A stretch of DNA of 64,000 nucleotides, from contig JALRME010000006.1 of NCBI GenBank assembly GCA_026120035.1, positions 868,001 to 932,000 of the forward strand. Reading direction: 5' to 3'. Position numbers and translations under genes: made by a program. Shown in pieces: positions 11,441 to 24,112 of the stretch; position 1 is the first letter of the stretch, and each line of letters starts with the position of its first letter. Source of the stretch: Coleophoma eucalyptorum. Taxonomy: Eukaryota > Ascomycota > Leotiomycetes > Helotiales > Dermateaceae. The notes below the pieces were generated by a model. That model was not told where the DNA came from. It made no database searches and saw nothing but the letters and a program-made list of their open reading frames with translations.

Positions 11441-14400
11441 TTACTCGTCATCCACAAGTCGTCCAGCATCCCATGCTTTTTTGGCCGCCTTTTGTAATGC
11501 ATCCAGATCTCCACTCATCTCACACATAGACTTGAACACCGCATCCTTACCGTCCTTCTTCAGCAGCTCGTGAGGATGGCCATATTCGACCACACTTCCC
11601 TTATCTAATACTAGGACCTTGTCGTAATCGACAATGGTCTGGAGACGATGAGCAATAGTGATGATTGTGCTCTTGAGCTCACGGATCGTTTCTTGAATCT
11701 TGCTGTCTGTGTTGTAATCAATTGAAGCAGTAGCTTCGTCCATCATCAAAACCTTGGGATTTTTAAGAAGGGCGCGTGCAAGACAAAGAAGTTGGCGTTG
11801 ACCTTGGGAGAGGTTATTGCCGGACTCTGTTACAGGAGAAGAAAGGTTGAGGAAAATGTTCTTGTTGGTTGGTGATGAGGCGCCATCTCTGATAGAGCCC
11901 GGTGGTGACTCGACCGTGGGTGTTGAGGGTTGACTAGTAGAAGTCGCGCCGCCAATCAACTGCACTCGGCGTAACGCCGTGAAGATATCCTCGTCTGTGA
12001 AGAGCCCAAAAGGATCGAGATTGCTACGAAGAGTGCCTGTGAACAGAGTTGGATCTTGAGGAACGATTGTGATTGACTCTCGAAGATCTTGGAGTCCGAT
12101 AAGTCCAACATCGACATTGTCAATAAGAACCTTACCCTCCTCAGCCTCAAGCCCACGGAACAATGCAAGAGCTAGTGAACTCTTTCCAGCTCCAGTACGG
12201 CCAACGATACCAACCTTCTCAAGAGGATTGATCTTGAAAGTGACATTTCGCAAGACAGGCTCAAGATCTTCTCGGTATCTGGTGGTATAGTTGATAAACT
12301 CCACAGATCCCTGGCTTGGCCAGTTGGCTGCGGGCTTAGTGTCCTCAATGACAGCTGCTGCCTCCTGCTCCACATCAAGATATTCCTTTATACGTTCAAC
12401 AGAATTCATGTTCTGCTCATTGATAGCGTAGAGTCGTACAAGCCAGAGCACGTTCTCCGTGAACCCAATCGCATAGCTAAGCGAAAGACCTGCTGAACCA
12501 GCATCAATTTTACCAATGCTTAGAACAACGAAAGCGCCAGCAAAGAAAGCAACCAGGTCTCCTATAACATCGATTCTGAAAGCAAGCCATCTGTTCGCAG
12601 CCCATAGATAGATGAATGGGCGAGTATGGCTATTGACTCTTTGCATGTTGTCGCGAATGAATCGTCTCTCATCACCATAGGCACGAATGGTAGTGATTCC
12701 GTTCAAGGTCTCGCCGAACTGTTGAAACAAGGGACTTCTTTGTACGGACTCGAGTCTCTTCAGATCACGGGATGATCGAAGATAGAACTTGCCAACAAAG
12801 AAGTACATGGCACTGATGAAAATTCCGGCGATTAGGAAGCCAGGAGTGATGGCGGTAATCAAAGCAACGGTAACAGCGATTGCAAGGGAGCATGAAATGA
12901 CACCAATGGCAATAGGAGCAACCTCTTGGTCGACAGCTTCAAGATCTTTGCTGAATCGGTTCATGAGTTGACCGAGAGGTGTGACATCGAAGAACTTGAA
13001 CTTTGCACGGGTAACCGCACTGATGAGAGATTCATGGATCTTCCAACTGGCAGTCAAGGACCCGTAGAACAGCCAGAAATCACGGAAAAGCGCTATAAGC
13101 ATACAAGCAATGCCAATGATAGCGTAGATTGACAGATAGTAGCTAACGTCGACATGAGGAGCGACTTTAGATAGGATTGACGTTTTGTTAGGATCGAAGT
13201 AAGGCTGATACTTAGCAATACTGGAAGTTGCAGTAGCTCCGATGCTAGAGAAGCTGGTGCCGATATAGCTGTTTGATCCAATGCCGAAGTGTGCCCGAAT
13301 TTCTTCAACGTCGTACTGATTCGCCCACTGCTTGATCCAGACGTTGGCAGCAAGAGCTCCAATTTGTTGAACTCCAAAGACTGTCACGGCGATGACCCAG
13401 AACCACCAAGGTCCCATGGACTTGAGATAGAGGGCAATTACACGCCATTTGACCCCGCCTGTAGCCTTGACTTCGTCCATGGCATCTTTTTTCTCTTGCT
13501 TGGCAGTATCCTTAGGCTTAGCATCTTTGCTCTTAGTAGGTTTGAGACCGTTAGCCTCAGCTACATCTTCGATCAAAGTCTGTTCGCTTTCTTCACCAAC
13601 ACTAGAGGGCACACGCGATGGAATTCTTGAGATGGAAGCTGAGCCTGGTCGTGATTTAACGATATCTTCTCCAAGTTTGCCTGAAGCCATGACTTCATCT
13701 GCTGAGCCTTGGATTGTGATCTTTCCATTCTCGAGGCAGACGACGTAGCGTGAGTAGGGCACGCAAAGAGCGAGGTTATGTGTGACCAAGATGCAAGTGC
13801 GATTGCGCATTAAAGGTCCCATAATGCAATTATCGAAAATCCATTTTGCGGTATGCGAATCAACGGCGCTTAGACAATCGTCGAGGAGAACATGCTTTGA
13901 GTTGGAGTAAAGCGCGCGAGCAAGAGAAATTCGCTGCTTCTGACCTCCAGAAAGAGTAATACCTTTCTCGCCGACTAAAGTGTCATCTCCGGCGTCTAGA
14001 ATCTCGAGATCGCGCTCCAAAGCACATGCAACAATTACATCCTTATATCTTTTCTCATCGAATGGTGCAGCAAACAGAATATTCTCCTTAATGTTGGCAT
14101 TGACGAGCCACGGTTGTTGAGCACAGTAAGCAACGCTTTCTGTGAGCCCAGTCTCTGGATCTTCACGGACATCCTCGCGACTACGACCGCCAGGCAGGAA
14201 TACCTTACCCTTGATCAAGGTCATCTCACCAAGTAGAGCCATCAAAAGTGAGGTTTTTCCAGAGCCCGTGGGACCTGCAATGATGTTTAATTTCCCAATC
14301 TCAAATTTGATGTCCACGTCCATCAGTCGGAAAGCTTCTGACATGTCCTCGGTCGAGGTTTCTTTGCCTCCCCATGAAAAGGTTGCCTTCTGGAAACCAA

Positions 14401-16529
14401 TCATCTTCTCGCCGTTCTCATCGACATTGTCGTGACTAAGTTGCTCGTACTTTTCGGTCTCTTCCTCGTTAAGGAATTCTTCAATGCGGTCAACAGAGAC
14501 TTTAGACTCTTGGACGTGTGCAATCATGTCTCCGAGCTGATCCAAAGGCACTCGAAGAATAGTAAAGAGCGAGATGGCGGTAAAAGCTACCGAAGGATAC
14601 AGAGGCTTTCCTTCGATTACAACATAACTGAGGAAGGAGAAGAAGGTAATGACAACCGGAACAGTGTTCCAGACAGCCACCGCAAAAGCCCAGATGATGT
14701 ACTTCATGCGGAGAGCTTTCAATTCTGCGGCACGCTTGTCGTTCACGATCCTGCTAAATCGATGCTCCCAGGCGAAGTATTTAATAATACGGATATTCTG
14801 AAGGACCTCGTTGGTCGTATGGATACGCTTGTCGGTAGCAGACATGATTTTCTTCTGAGCTGAGCCAAACCCACGTGCAAACAAGATATTCACAGGCAAG
14901 AGAATCACCATCACAACTAATCCTGGAATACTGCTTAGACCGAGAATTCTGTAGAGAAGATAGACGGCGACTGCTAATTGTGTAGGGGCCGCAGCCAGTA
15001 GGAAATGTAGGTAAGCGGTGACCTCGCTGAGTTTGAATGAATCCACAGACATGAGATTGATAATGGTTCCGACGTTGACCTGCTCATCGGAGCTCTTCTC
15101 ACCAGAAGCTGCTTCAGTTGCCGTGGCAGCTTTCTTGGCCTCGTCCTTCTTCTTGCCCAATCGCAATATTCTCTTCCACATGCTTGGCTTTGCGGCATCT
15201 GCTACATCCTTTTTCTCACCCAGGTTAGTTTCTGCTCCCGCGGCGGCCTTTCGTCGTAGAGCCTTGGCGTAAATTTCACCGATGATGATAGCTCGTAATC
15301 GAATACAGATTTTGCGTCCAATCCAGAGGGCTTGCTGGTCTGCAAGCGAACGGATGAGATCAGTGAATGCGAGGAGAATTACGTAAAGCCACACCACATT
15401 TCTTGGTGCGGACTCTGGATTCTCAATGTATTCTAAAATTGCTTTCAGAAGTAAAGTTGGCGCAAACGTGAAGAGGCCAGAGGCTACGGCGTAAAGACAC
15501 TGCTTCACAAGCAAGCCCCTGAAAAAGCGCATTAGATGCCATGCTAGAGCAGTAGTTTTCTTTGCTTGACGATAGGTTGCAAGAACTTGCGCAGCTTTAT
15601 CCTCAGGCATAAGATTCCATACATCCTTCTGCTCAAAGGTTTGCTTGTACCCATGCCAAACAATCGCGTCGACCCAGGAGAACGTTGCAATAGAGAACAA
15701 GCTGGCAAGTGGCTCTCTGGATGGCTCAATTCCATCCTCCCATTCCAAAACAACTGCTTTGTTTCCCTTGCGAGTGGTCATGGCAATTCCAAATAGAATG
15801 GAAACTAGCACAAATTCAGTGATGACTAGGACTTGGGCCAATCGTGAGCGCGGGTGGACGATTGCTGATCTGAAAATAACGATAGACAGAAGCCATTGAA
15901 TCGTATACAAGGTGGCAGTATGGTTCCAGAGTCTTGGGATCCTCCACTGAGTGTTGGAAAGAGTGAGGCGCAAGGTCGCAAGAATCAAGACATATGCCCA
16001 AGTAACAATGCCAGCCACAGTAACCATTATTCCCTTTGGCCCATATGCTTGCATAACCAGGGCAACAATGTTGATTGCGACGACTGCACAAATTGTAAGC
16101 AGCTCGACTACGACTATAGTGTTCTGACCAATTGGCTTGTCAATCTGGGCGATAGAACCCTTGGTCGTTGTCTTCGTGAGCATCAATCGACCGCCATTCA
16201 TAGTCAACCCCTCGTCCTCATCCTCATCCTCATTCAAGGTGACGGCTACATCTTGGTAGTGAGACGCCGCTGTACCATTTGACCCATTGGAAACCGGCTT
16301 ATATCCAGACGCCCGCTTCGACTTGACTTTCTGACGGATAGACTGAAGTAGCAGGTGCAGTACCGATATACTAATGGCTACGAGAGGAAAGAGAACCCTG
16401 AAGAAACTTTGGTGGGAAGAGTTAGCAAGACAGCAACGCCGAGCGGACAGAGGAGACCACTCACTTTCGCTGAACACAATTGCTGACATCGTCAACCTGC
16501 CAGATTGGCCCAGGACACGAACCGTACAT
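11441..16529 (-). CDS. ABCC (MRP/Ybt1-type) full-size ABC transporter
   Basis: Membrane exporter, probably vacuolar or plasma membrane, moving conjugated organic anions or metabolites. Two exons: 16529-16465 and 16406-11441, with a 58-nt intron; 1676 residues. I chose the ATG at 16529 because that frame gives a cysteine-containing N-terminus (GPIWQVDDVSNCVQRN) that joins smoothly to the first helix; an in-frame stop lies just upstream. Order: TMD0 helices, TMD1, NBD1 (Walker A GPTGSGKT near residue 732, signature LSGGQKQR, Walker B HVLLDD), linker, TMD2, NBD2 (Walker A GRTGAGKS near 1424, signature LSQGQRQL, Walker B VLMMDE). NBD1 has Asp instead of the catalytic Glu after Walker B, as is normal in MRP proteins. 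A Ser/Thr/Pro-rich insert of about 40 residues precedes the NBD2 signature. Confidence 0.92.
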
Positions 16530-17820
16530 TGTTGTGGTTCAAGCAGCGGAATTCGACGAGAGCACGTTCGAACCGGACTTGGCAGACGACACTCCCATGA
16601 GCAGCTCCAGAGTACAGGAGGCCGTTCAAGCAGTGCAATCGCTCGCTGCAACGAAATGGATGACAGACCAGACGCGTGGATTATTCAAGATTATGGGGAG
16701 TAGTAGTAGCAATGAACAACATAAACAAGAAGAAAGTTTACAATCCTAACGATGGGGAGACGAGGCGAGGCAAATGGCGGATGATGAAAGATAGCGATCC
16801 GGCGTCAGGTTCAACCTTTTTCGGCCCCAGTCATAGAGCATGTGCAGCCCACTGCACCCCACTATTGCAATGCAATTTGTCGACAACGAACCCGCTATGC
16901 AACCACAGACCCTGTGTCGCAACTGCAGGTGGAGACGAGCAACATCTTTCTCAGCCGCCTTTGTTGCTGCGGCGCCGCATTGTTGCTGCCGATATCAGGA
17001 AGTGACGTGGTTGAAGGCGATGGACAGATTTAAGATAAATACGATGTTTTGCCTTGTAAATTGCACCTGCATCGACAATGATTAGGAGAAGGAGAAAATG
17101 GCATAGGCGAGCAGCAAGGCGGCGGCGAGACACGAGAATGCCCCCAGAGTAGGCAAGTGCCTCTCTCTCCCTTCTCTCTCAGTTTGATCCTGCTCGCTAC
17201 CCACCGTATCGCATTTCGCATGCATTCATTCAATTCACTCATCCACTGTTACATCACCATCAAATTGGCTTAGGTCCGGTAACTAATTGTTATCATTCAT
17301 GAGTCATTATCCAACACTCAATTTCTTTGGCTTTAGCTTTGGCTTTGGCTATTGCTAGCCTCCTGCCAGATCTCCCAGCCTTATTGATTTTTTCGAACTT
17401 TTCCTGCTCACACCGCCATCACCCTCCGGCAGAGTCAGTCGCACCGGTACACATTCGGAAGGTGTAGGTGTCTGCAGCATTGGCTTGCCCGTTTAGAGCC
17501 GGTACCGGTTTGCATTGATTGGTGGCGGGGAATATCGAGGATACGGAGTCCGGAGTAAACACAGCCATTGGATAAAGCACGATCGCTTGCATCCTTCACG
17601 TGCAGGATTGTCGCGGGGTTGGATCGTGCGTGCATAAGTAACTCATGTCGCAGTGCCTTCAATCCGAGTACTAGGGATCCCGTACCGAAGATGTTCTCCA
17701 AGTACTACCAGGCTCGTGGCAGCAGTTTGCCAATAAATACAGTGCAAGGGCAGATACCGCATGAACTTGGGGGAGAAGCAGCTGAACCTATTCTCTGCGG
17801 CATAGAATCCCTCTTGGCCA
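16530..17820. other. Intergenic region upstream of the ABC transporter
   Basis: No supported gene. Contains a hexanucleotide repeat at 17326-17355 and the presumed ABC transporter promoter. Several short frames exist without recognisable content. Confidence 0.5.
17326..17355. repeat. TTTGGC hexanucleotide tandem repeat (5 units)
   Basis: Units TTTGGC, TTTAGC, TTTGGC, TTTGGC and TATTGC follow one another without gaps. Confidence 0.85.
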
Positions 17821-17947
17821 GTGATAACGTTGCTCCTGCGGTCAATGGCCAAATGCTCGAGAGTGCGCATATACATGAGAGGGGAACGCTCAACTTGTGC
17901 CTCAGAAGTTACCATCAATGAACATTCTCCCGAATCCAAGTCTACTC

Positions 17948-19424
17948 AATGGATAAGGGACATGTTTCCTGCTTTCGAATTGTTTGATAAACATAGGATA
18001 AGGAACGGTGAACTTCTTAGACTCTACGAGGGGCAGCCTGAGAAATCTTCTGAGTTACGCATCACAAAGCATGCGTTTGCATTGTTGGCAGACAGCAAAG
18101 CCGGACTTCGCTTTCCTGCGCTAATGAACGCCGAACAGCTCTTAGAGCTGCTCAGCCTATCCAACAACAAATTTAAAACTTTGTTAAAAGCCTGGGAGAA
18201 ACTAGCGATGCTTTACCAGCGTAATTTGCTGACATCTTGGGTTCACAAGCCATGTGAAGCTAACCGTCTAAGAAGTCGGACCACGCCTGTTGCTCGTCGG
18301 CACTGGCGAGTACAACGTCGCAAGGCTGCTAAGTACTATAGTCCTACACATCCATCTTCAGTTGGTTGTACCGAGAAATCGAGGTACCCTTTCCTTTTCG
18401 TTGCTGGCCAGTCGAAGCAGGAACATATGCTTTTCTCCTACTTGGTCGATATGTTGTTGGGTGAGATTATTTCAAATGTGGACATACCAAAACATGACTT
18501 GACGTTCTTGAAAGACAGTCCAATGTCAGCAGAACAAGACCATAACCAGTCTAGACTTATTAATGAGGATTGGAATCGGCTGCATGTGTTCGATAGAAAA
18601 GTTTGGCACTCCACCGAACTTCAGGTATGTCATACGCTAACAATTATAGTGGTATGATTTCCGCTATTTTCGACGTCTACAAAAATGGGCTTATGACAGT
18701 AAGAAGAGTTCTATACCTGGATACGAATTCAGTAATGTCTTCCTTGACTATCTGGACTGTCTCTATAGCGACGAACAAGATTGTATCGAATTCTATCTTT
18801 GGGTGGGAAAGGTTCACCTGTAAGTACTCATGTTAAACGGTGACAAAGTCTTGATTCTTAAGTCGAATATATTCAACTCTGGCAAACTTTTCGGGCTCTT
18901 CTAATGCATAGACTTAGCCTGCAAAAGAACCGCAGGTGACACCGCCTAATGAGGATTATCCACCGCCCGATGAACCAACAAGACTGCAAAGGGAATATTT
19001 AGAGATGTCGTATCAGCCAGACGCGCCACTGTTATCAGATATCTGTCCTTCTTCACTTGCCAGATCACTTCTCGAGGAAAAGGTGGAAAGTGTTGGGACA
19101 TCATGTGTTTTGGCCCCGGCTGGAAGTTGGCTCAGCTTTTCGGATCTAGGTTCATATCGTCAAGCTCAAGAACCAGATTTTGCCAGCATATCATCTAATG
19201 AGGGAACCTTGGAGGCTTTGGAAAGGCGGCGTAATGCTATCAGAAAGGTACCCACAGTCAGCAAATAACATAGTCATCGGGTTCCCACGCGAGTCAGTGG
19301 ACCTTCTGCCCAGCCAGATCAACCTCTAGGAACCCCAGAAAAAGCTACTTTGGGCGACCATATGGTGGTGGATTCAGGCTCTGCTCCTGAGGTTCAGAGA
19401 GGAAGTCGATGCTCAGTCGTCTGA
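17948..19424 (+). pseudogene. Broken RGS-like protein gene
   Basis: Three open stretches read like one protein but do not join cleanly. An upstream part (17948-18624) ends at a GTATGT donor. After 25 nt with a branch-like GCTAAC and an ATAG, a frame of 57 codons begins WYDFRYFRRLQKWAYDSK and contains FLDYLDCLYSDEQDCIEFYLWVGK, which resembles the core of an RGS domain. This reaches a GTAAGT donor at 18820. A third stretch, in the frame reached by splicing to 18863, reads PPNEDYPPPDEPTRLQREYLEMS and continues to 19424, but only across in-frame TAG (18909, 18915) and TAA (19266). All three stops could derive from CAG or CAA by C-to-T change. I read it as a decaying gene; a real gene with unusual introns, or sequence errors, is possible. 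The RGS assignment is by eye. Confidence 0.4.
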
Positions 19425-20157
19425 ACCACTCCTCATGGACATCTAAATACCAGCTCACTTCATAACGGTAACTTGGGTTTGCACTTTAGCAAACATTTGG
19501 TTTACTCCCTTTCTGATAACATTTTCAAGATGTTATCCTTACTCACATCAAATGAATTATCCCCACAAATGAGTACTCGTCCCTTCTCAACAAGCACTGG
19601 TTTCCCTGATATACCCCACCTCCACTGTATCATCTTTAATTCACTTCCCATTAGATGGCCAAAACAAGCGAGCAAACTACTTTGTACAGAAATACAAAGT
19701 TTGAACTGCGTAGGATTCTAGCACTTGTAAGTAATACTGGTCGGCTGGGCACCTAATATTACATGTGTAAAGCAGAGAGTAAACACAGACAATGTGTGCC
19801 GCACTTGAGAATTGTACAAAGAGATTAAGATAGCCTAACCTAGCCTACAGAAATCCGTGATGGCACCTCGCAATGCAGTTTTCTTGTTCAAAAACACTGA
19901 TAAAGGACTTTCTTGCGTACTTTTTGGTTTTCCCCTTCCCGCCTGCCCATGTGCCGTATGGAACAATAGTACTTAAGGTCGGACGAAAGAAAGAAAAATG
20001 TGTACATCCCAATCCTAGTAGAATTTTCTAGTAGAAAAGACTCTTCCTTCTTCTTTTGTTTTCTCTCAAACTCCTCCTCCCACACCCCTAAGTTGATTTG
20101 TTTGTACATGAAAAAAAATGATTTTCTGAAATTTTAAAAAATCATTGCTTTTCTACT
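19425..20157. other. Intergenic region downstream of RGS-like remnant
   Basis: No gene supported. The right part is the SEC61 3' region with an A-rich and T-rich stretch (20100-20150). Confidence 0.55.
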
Positions 20158-21735
20158 CTACCCCATGATCATCCCCTTCATGCCTGATGCAAGATCACCC
20201 TCCTTAGCAGCGATCTCGAAGTAGCCATAGATAATACTATCGAGGTGTTAGTGGTCAGATGCGAGGGAAACAAGCTAATCAGGACTTACGTGACGGCCAA
20301 CAAGATACCGGTACCGGATCCAAGAGCACCCATCAAGTCACTGGCAACTGAGAGAGCTCCAATACAGGCACCACCGAAAGCCGCAGCAGTTGGGATGATG
20401 CGCTTGAGTTCCTTGTACATGCTCTGCTCTCGGTGACCAGCCATGACAAGACCTTGATCCTTGAGTTGCTTTGCGACATCTCTTGGGCTAGAGCCGGATA
20501 CTTCGATCCAGGTTTTGGAGAAGACAGCGCACGCAACAAGCATGTAGACAATATAGACGACGGTGTGAATTGGGTCGAGGAGAGCATCGGTGAAGTTCAA
20601 TGGTGGGGACATGTAGTATGCGATACCAGAGGTAGCGAACAATTGAGCAGATCCCTCCTTTGGCTCCCAGACACCAAAAAGCTGAACGAGAAGGTTCTCA
20701 GAGAAGCGAGAGTAAAGCATTTGGCTGATGAGGAAGACGTTGGAAGAGAGAGCAGATTGCAACATAATAGGCATGTTGGAAGTGTAGAAAAGGCGGACTG
20801 GGTAGGATCCACGGGCACCACGTTGGCGGGAAGACTTGACTGGAATCTCAACTCGGAATCCTTGGAGGTAGATGACAGCAGCGAAGACTGCAAGGGTAGC
20901 CAACAAGTTCATGATGTTGGGCAGGTTCTGTCTGTAGAAAGCCTCTTGAAGAGCACGTTGCTTGTTTGGCCAGGTCAAGAGCAAGTGGAAGAGTGCAATG
21001 ATAGCACCTTCGAATTCTGGACCACGACCGGTGTTGACAGTGGTTGGAGAGAATGCCTTCCAGACAATGGATTCGCAAATATTTGTTGCGATGAAAAGAG
21101 AGATACCGCTTCCAAGGCCGTATCCCTTCTGGAGAAGCTCATCGAGAAGGATAACGATCAAACCAGCGACAACCAATTGAAGGATCAAGAGGAAGACGAT
21201 ACCAGCGCCGAGGTCGGATGGTTGACCATAGAGACCGGTGAAAACGTAGACGGTAGCTTGGCCAAGAGACAAGATAATAGCGAATAGCTTTTGTGCAGTC
21301 TGGTAGAGCTCGCGGTCTGACTTCAAGTCAAGGTTGACATCAATCAAGTGCGTACCAGCCAACAATTGGAAAACCATGCCGGAAGAGATAATTGGAGTGA
21401 TACCAAGTTCCATCAAAGTACCCCTGTTACTCGCCAACATCATTCGCAACCAGTATAGAGGGTCTGAGGTGTCGGAAGACACAATACCATATAATGGCAT
21501 CTGGCTCATAACCAAAAAGACCAGGAGAGTCAAGGCCGTCCACATCAACTTTTGGTTGAAGGGGACCTTGGTCTCTGGCTGCTGAACCTCAGGGAGGAAC
21601 GGCGAGAAAGGCTTGATGAGGTCGAGGAATCGGACTGCATTGCGCGAACTTAGTTGAGGTTCAATGCTGGAAAGGGGGAGCTTGGTGTAGAGCTCTAGAA
21701 GCTCAGAGAAATAGGGACAACTTACGGCCACTCAT
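20158..21735 (-). CDS. SEC61: Protein translocation channel subunit Sec61 alpha
   Basis: Pore-forming subunit of the ER translocon. Three exons on the minus strand: 21735-21726 (10 nt only), 21634-20290 and 20236-20158; 477 residues, the usual size. Exon 1 encodes MSG plus one base, and splicing across 91 nt gives [20 protein letters not shown], the conserved start. The last exon gives the tail [20 protein letters not shown]. Ten membrane helices are expected from the hydrophobic pattern. The plug/lateral-gate region ([17 protein letters not shown]) and the basic cytosolic loops ([27 protein letters not shown]) that bind the ribosome are clear. It is divergent from MOD5 over 367 bp. Confidence 0.97.
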
Positions 21736-22102
21736 CTTGGCGATTGAACTCTTATCACCTCACAGACGTGGAAAAGAAAGTATTGCAAAAGGAGTGACAA
21801 GAAAGTGCACTCTGCTCTGCAATTGAGGGTATCGCAGAAGGTGCGCGTGTGATGTGTCAAGACGAGAGATGTAGTGGATTACCTTAAATCATGATGGAAT
21901 ATCTGGCCTCGCTTCACCCGATGGCTAGCGCGCGATCCCTTAAGGCCAGCTTTCATCACGTGCGTTATTGCCTCAGATCCATGCCGATACGGCCTATCTT
22001 ATGCGTTAAATTTGACATCGGCAGAAGTTTAATCTGGGGTCCTGTGGCAGCAATATATCAGACGGAAACAGCGACTTCACAACCTCACGACTGAATAAAC
22101 TA
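21736..22102. promoter_or_regulatory. Divergent promoter region SEC61 / MOD5
   Basis: 367 bp between two divergent ATGs. It must carry both promoters unless transcripts overlap. No element stands out by eye. Confidence 0.5.
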
Positions 22103-23594
22103 ATGTTGCGCTTTGTTACCCGCCTGTTGAAGAATGTTGTCATGACGGCCAAAGCTCCAAAAAATCCCCTTTTCGTTGTTCTGGGTGCAACTGGTACAGG
22201 CAAATCTCAGGTATTTTCCTAGCCTAGTGAAAGCTGGACTTGCAACTGACAGTAGGGCTTTACAGCTTGCGGTCGATTTAGCAAAGCGGTTTGATGGCGA
22301 AATAATTAATGGCGATGCCATGCAAATATACGATGGTCTACCCGTAATTACAAACAAAATCACTGTTGAAGAGCAAAATGGCGTTCCGCATCACCTCCTC
22401 GGCTGTGTTTCGCTCGATGAAGCACCGTGGCACGCAGGCCGGTTCAAGGAAGAGGCGACCAAGGTTATAGAGGAAATTCGCTCCAGAGGTAGAGTTCCTA
22501 TCCTTGTTGGTGGAACACACTATTATACTCAGTCTCTCCTATTCGAGGGTTCTTCAATTCAGGAAACTACCCACGGTCAAGATGAACAGCATGATGCGCC
22601 TACAGCCGAGGAGATTCAACAGAAATTTCCCATATTAGCAGCACCAACAGCTGTGATATTAGAGCGACTGAAAGAAGCCGACCCAATTATGGCAGAACGA
22701 TGGCACCCGAATGACAGGCGCAAGATACAGAGGTCCCTGGAAATTTTTCTTACGACTGGTCGAAAAGCTTCAGATATCTATGACGAGCAAAGACAAAACC
22801 GGCTGCACAAAAAGGAAACCCAGGATTCCACACGGGACAGCACACTCAATGATATTCAATCCACCTTGGGCTCAACGTTATTTTTTTGGGTACATGCGAA
22901 CCCTGAGGTATTAGAAGCACGACTTGATTCACGTGTGGACAAAATGGTCGATGCCGGACTCCTCGAGGAAGTCAGACTGTTAGATGATTTTCTTCAGGAG
23001 CAGATAAAGAAAGACATCATAGTGGACAAGACAAGAGGCATCTGGGTTTCTATTGGATGCAAAGAATTCGAGGAATACATTGCCGCTCTCAAAGCTGGCC
23101 AAACATCCCAGGATGAGCTTAATTCTCTTTTTGCCGTGGCAGTGGAACAGGTTAAAACTGCTACTCGTCAATATGCAAGACGCCAGATTCGATGGATTCG
23201 TTTGAAATTGATGTCTGCTTTGTCAAGAGAAGGCGTCCTCGACAATCTCTACCTAGTCGACGGTAGTGACGTACCACAATGGAAGGAGAATGTCTCAGAC
23301 CCAGCCATTGATATTGCAGAGGGCTTCCTAGCCGGTACTGTGTACCGGAAACCCATTGAACTTTCCGAAATTGCTATGGAAATCCTCACACCAAAGCCAG
23401 TCGCTGCGAGCAGCGGTACCATGAAACAGAAACAGGAATGTCAATTATGCAATGTGATAACCATGGGCGACGAGCAATGGCAACTTCATGTTCAAAGTCG
23501 TCGCCACCGAGGAACTGTCAAGTGGCACAAGAAGCATAAGGAGAACGGTAGGTTCTTGGATAGCAAGAAGAGTCCCAGCCAAGATGAGGCTTGA
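22103..23594 (+). CDS. MOD5: tRNA dimethylallyltransferase (isopentenyltransferase)
   Basis: Adds dimethylallyl to A37 of tRNAs that read UNN codons. Two exons, 22103-22210 and 22266-23594, with a 55-nt intron directly after the P-loop; 478 residues. The P-loop is LGATGTGKS (about residues 28-36), followed after the intron by LAVDLAKRFDGEIINGDAMQIYDGLPVITNK, the family's tRNA and substrate site. The C-terminus carries a C2H2-type zinc finger, ECQLCN...WQLHVQSRRHRG (about residues 426-448), as in eukaryotic members. There are two in-frame ATGs: residue 1 precedes a basic, hydrophobic stretch (MLRFVTRLLKNVV) suited to mitochondrial import, and residue 14 (22142) starts directly before the core. 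Yeast MOD5 uses such paired starts to reach mitochondria and cytosol/nucleus. Confidence 0.95.
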
Positions 23595-24112
23595 AGCTAC
23601 TTCGGTAATAGCATTCATACTTCTATACGGACAGCATTGCATAAGAATTCCCTGGCAAATCGAAGTCCTCTACGTAACTAGAGACATTACCAAAAGGCTC
23701 CTATTTTGTTTGCTTAAGCATAGCACTTCCCAACTGCTATTGCCAAACGTTAAATCAAGGTCGAAGCCTCTTGTGCATGATGACACGAGTCAAGTGACAT
23801 CAGATTTGCTGGCATCTGCTTTGGCGTACAGCTCTAGATCATTAAAAGATCTACACGGGTGCAAATCCAGCTGTTAGCGTAGGTGGGTGTGAAGTTTAGA
23901 TACAGCTGACTGGGCCTCGTGATAGGTCAGTACCTGTGACATAATATAAATCTTTATACTCAGTTACCAGTGATGCATCTCTCCATGTACTTCGAACTAC
24001 GTGACTCATGATCTAAACCGTAAAGACTTGCCCAGGCAGTTTGGAAGAATAGAACTCCATTGTTTGCAATATTTATGTACAACCTCAAAAGTTCCAATAC
24101 GCAATTTCAACC
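23595..24112. other. Convergent 3' intergenic region MOD5 / NDUFA12
   Basis: 518 bp between convergent stop codons. No coding potential recognised. Confidence 0.55.

Noticed and set aside
20433..21287. 284-codon plus-strand frame
   Set aside because: Lies entirely antisense to the strongly supported SEC61 gene; composition is that of a reverse-strand shadow.
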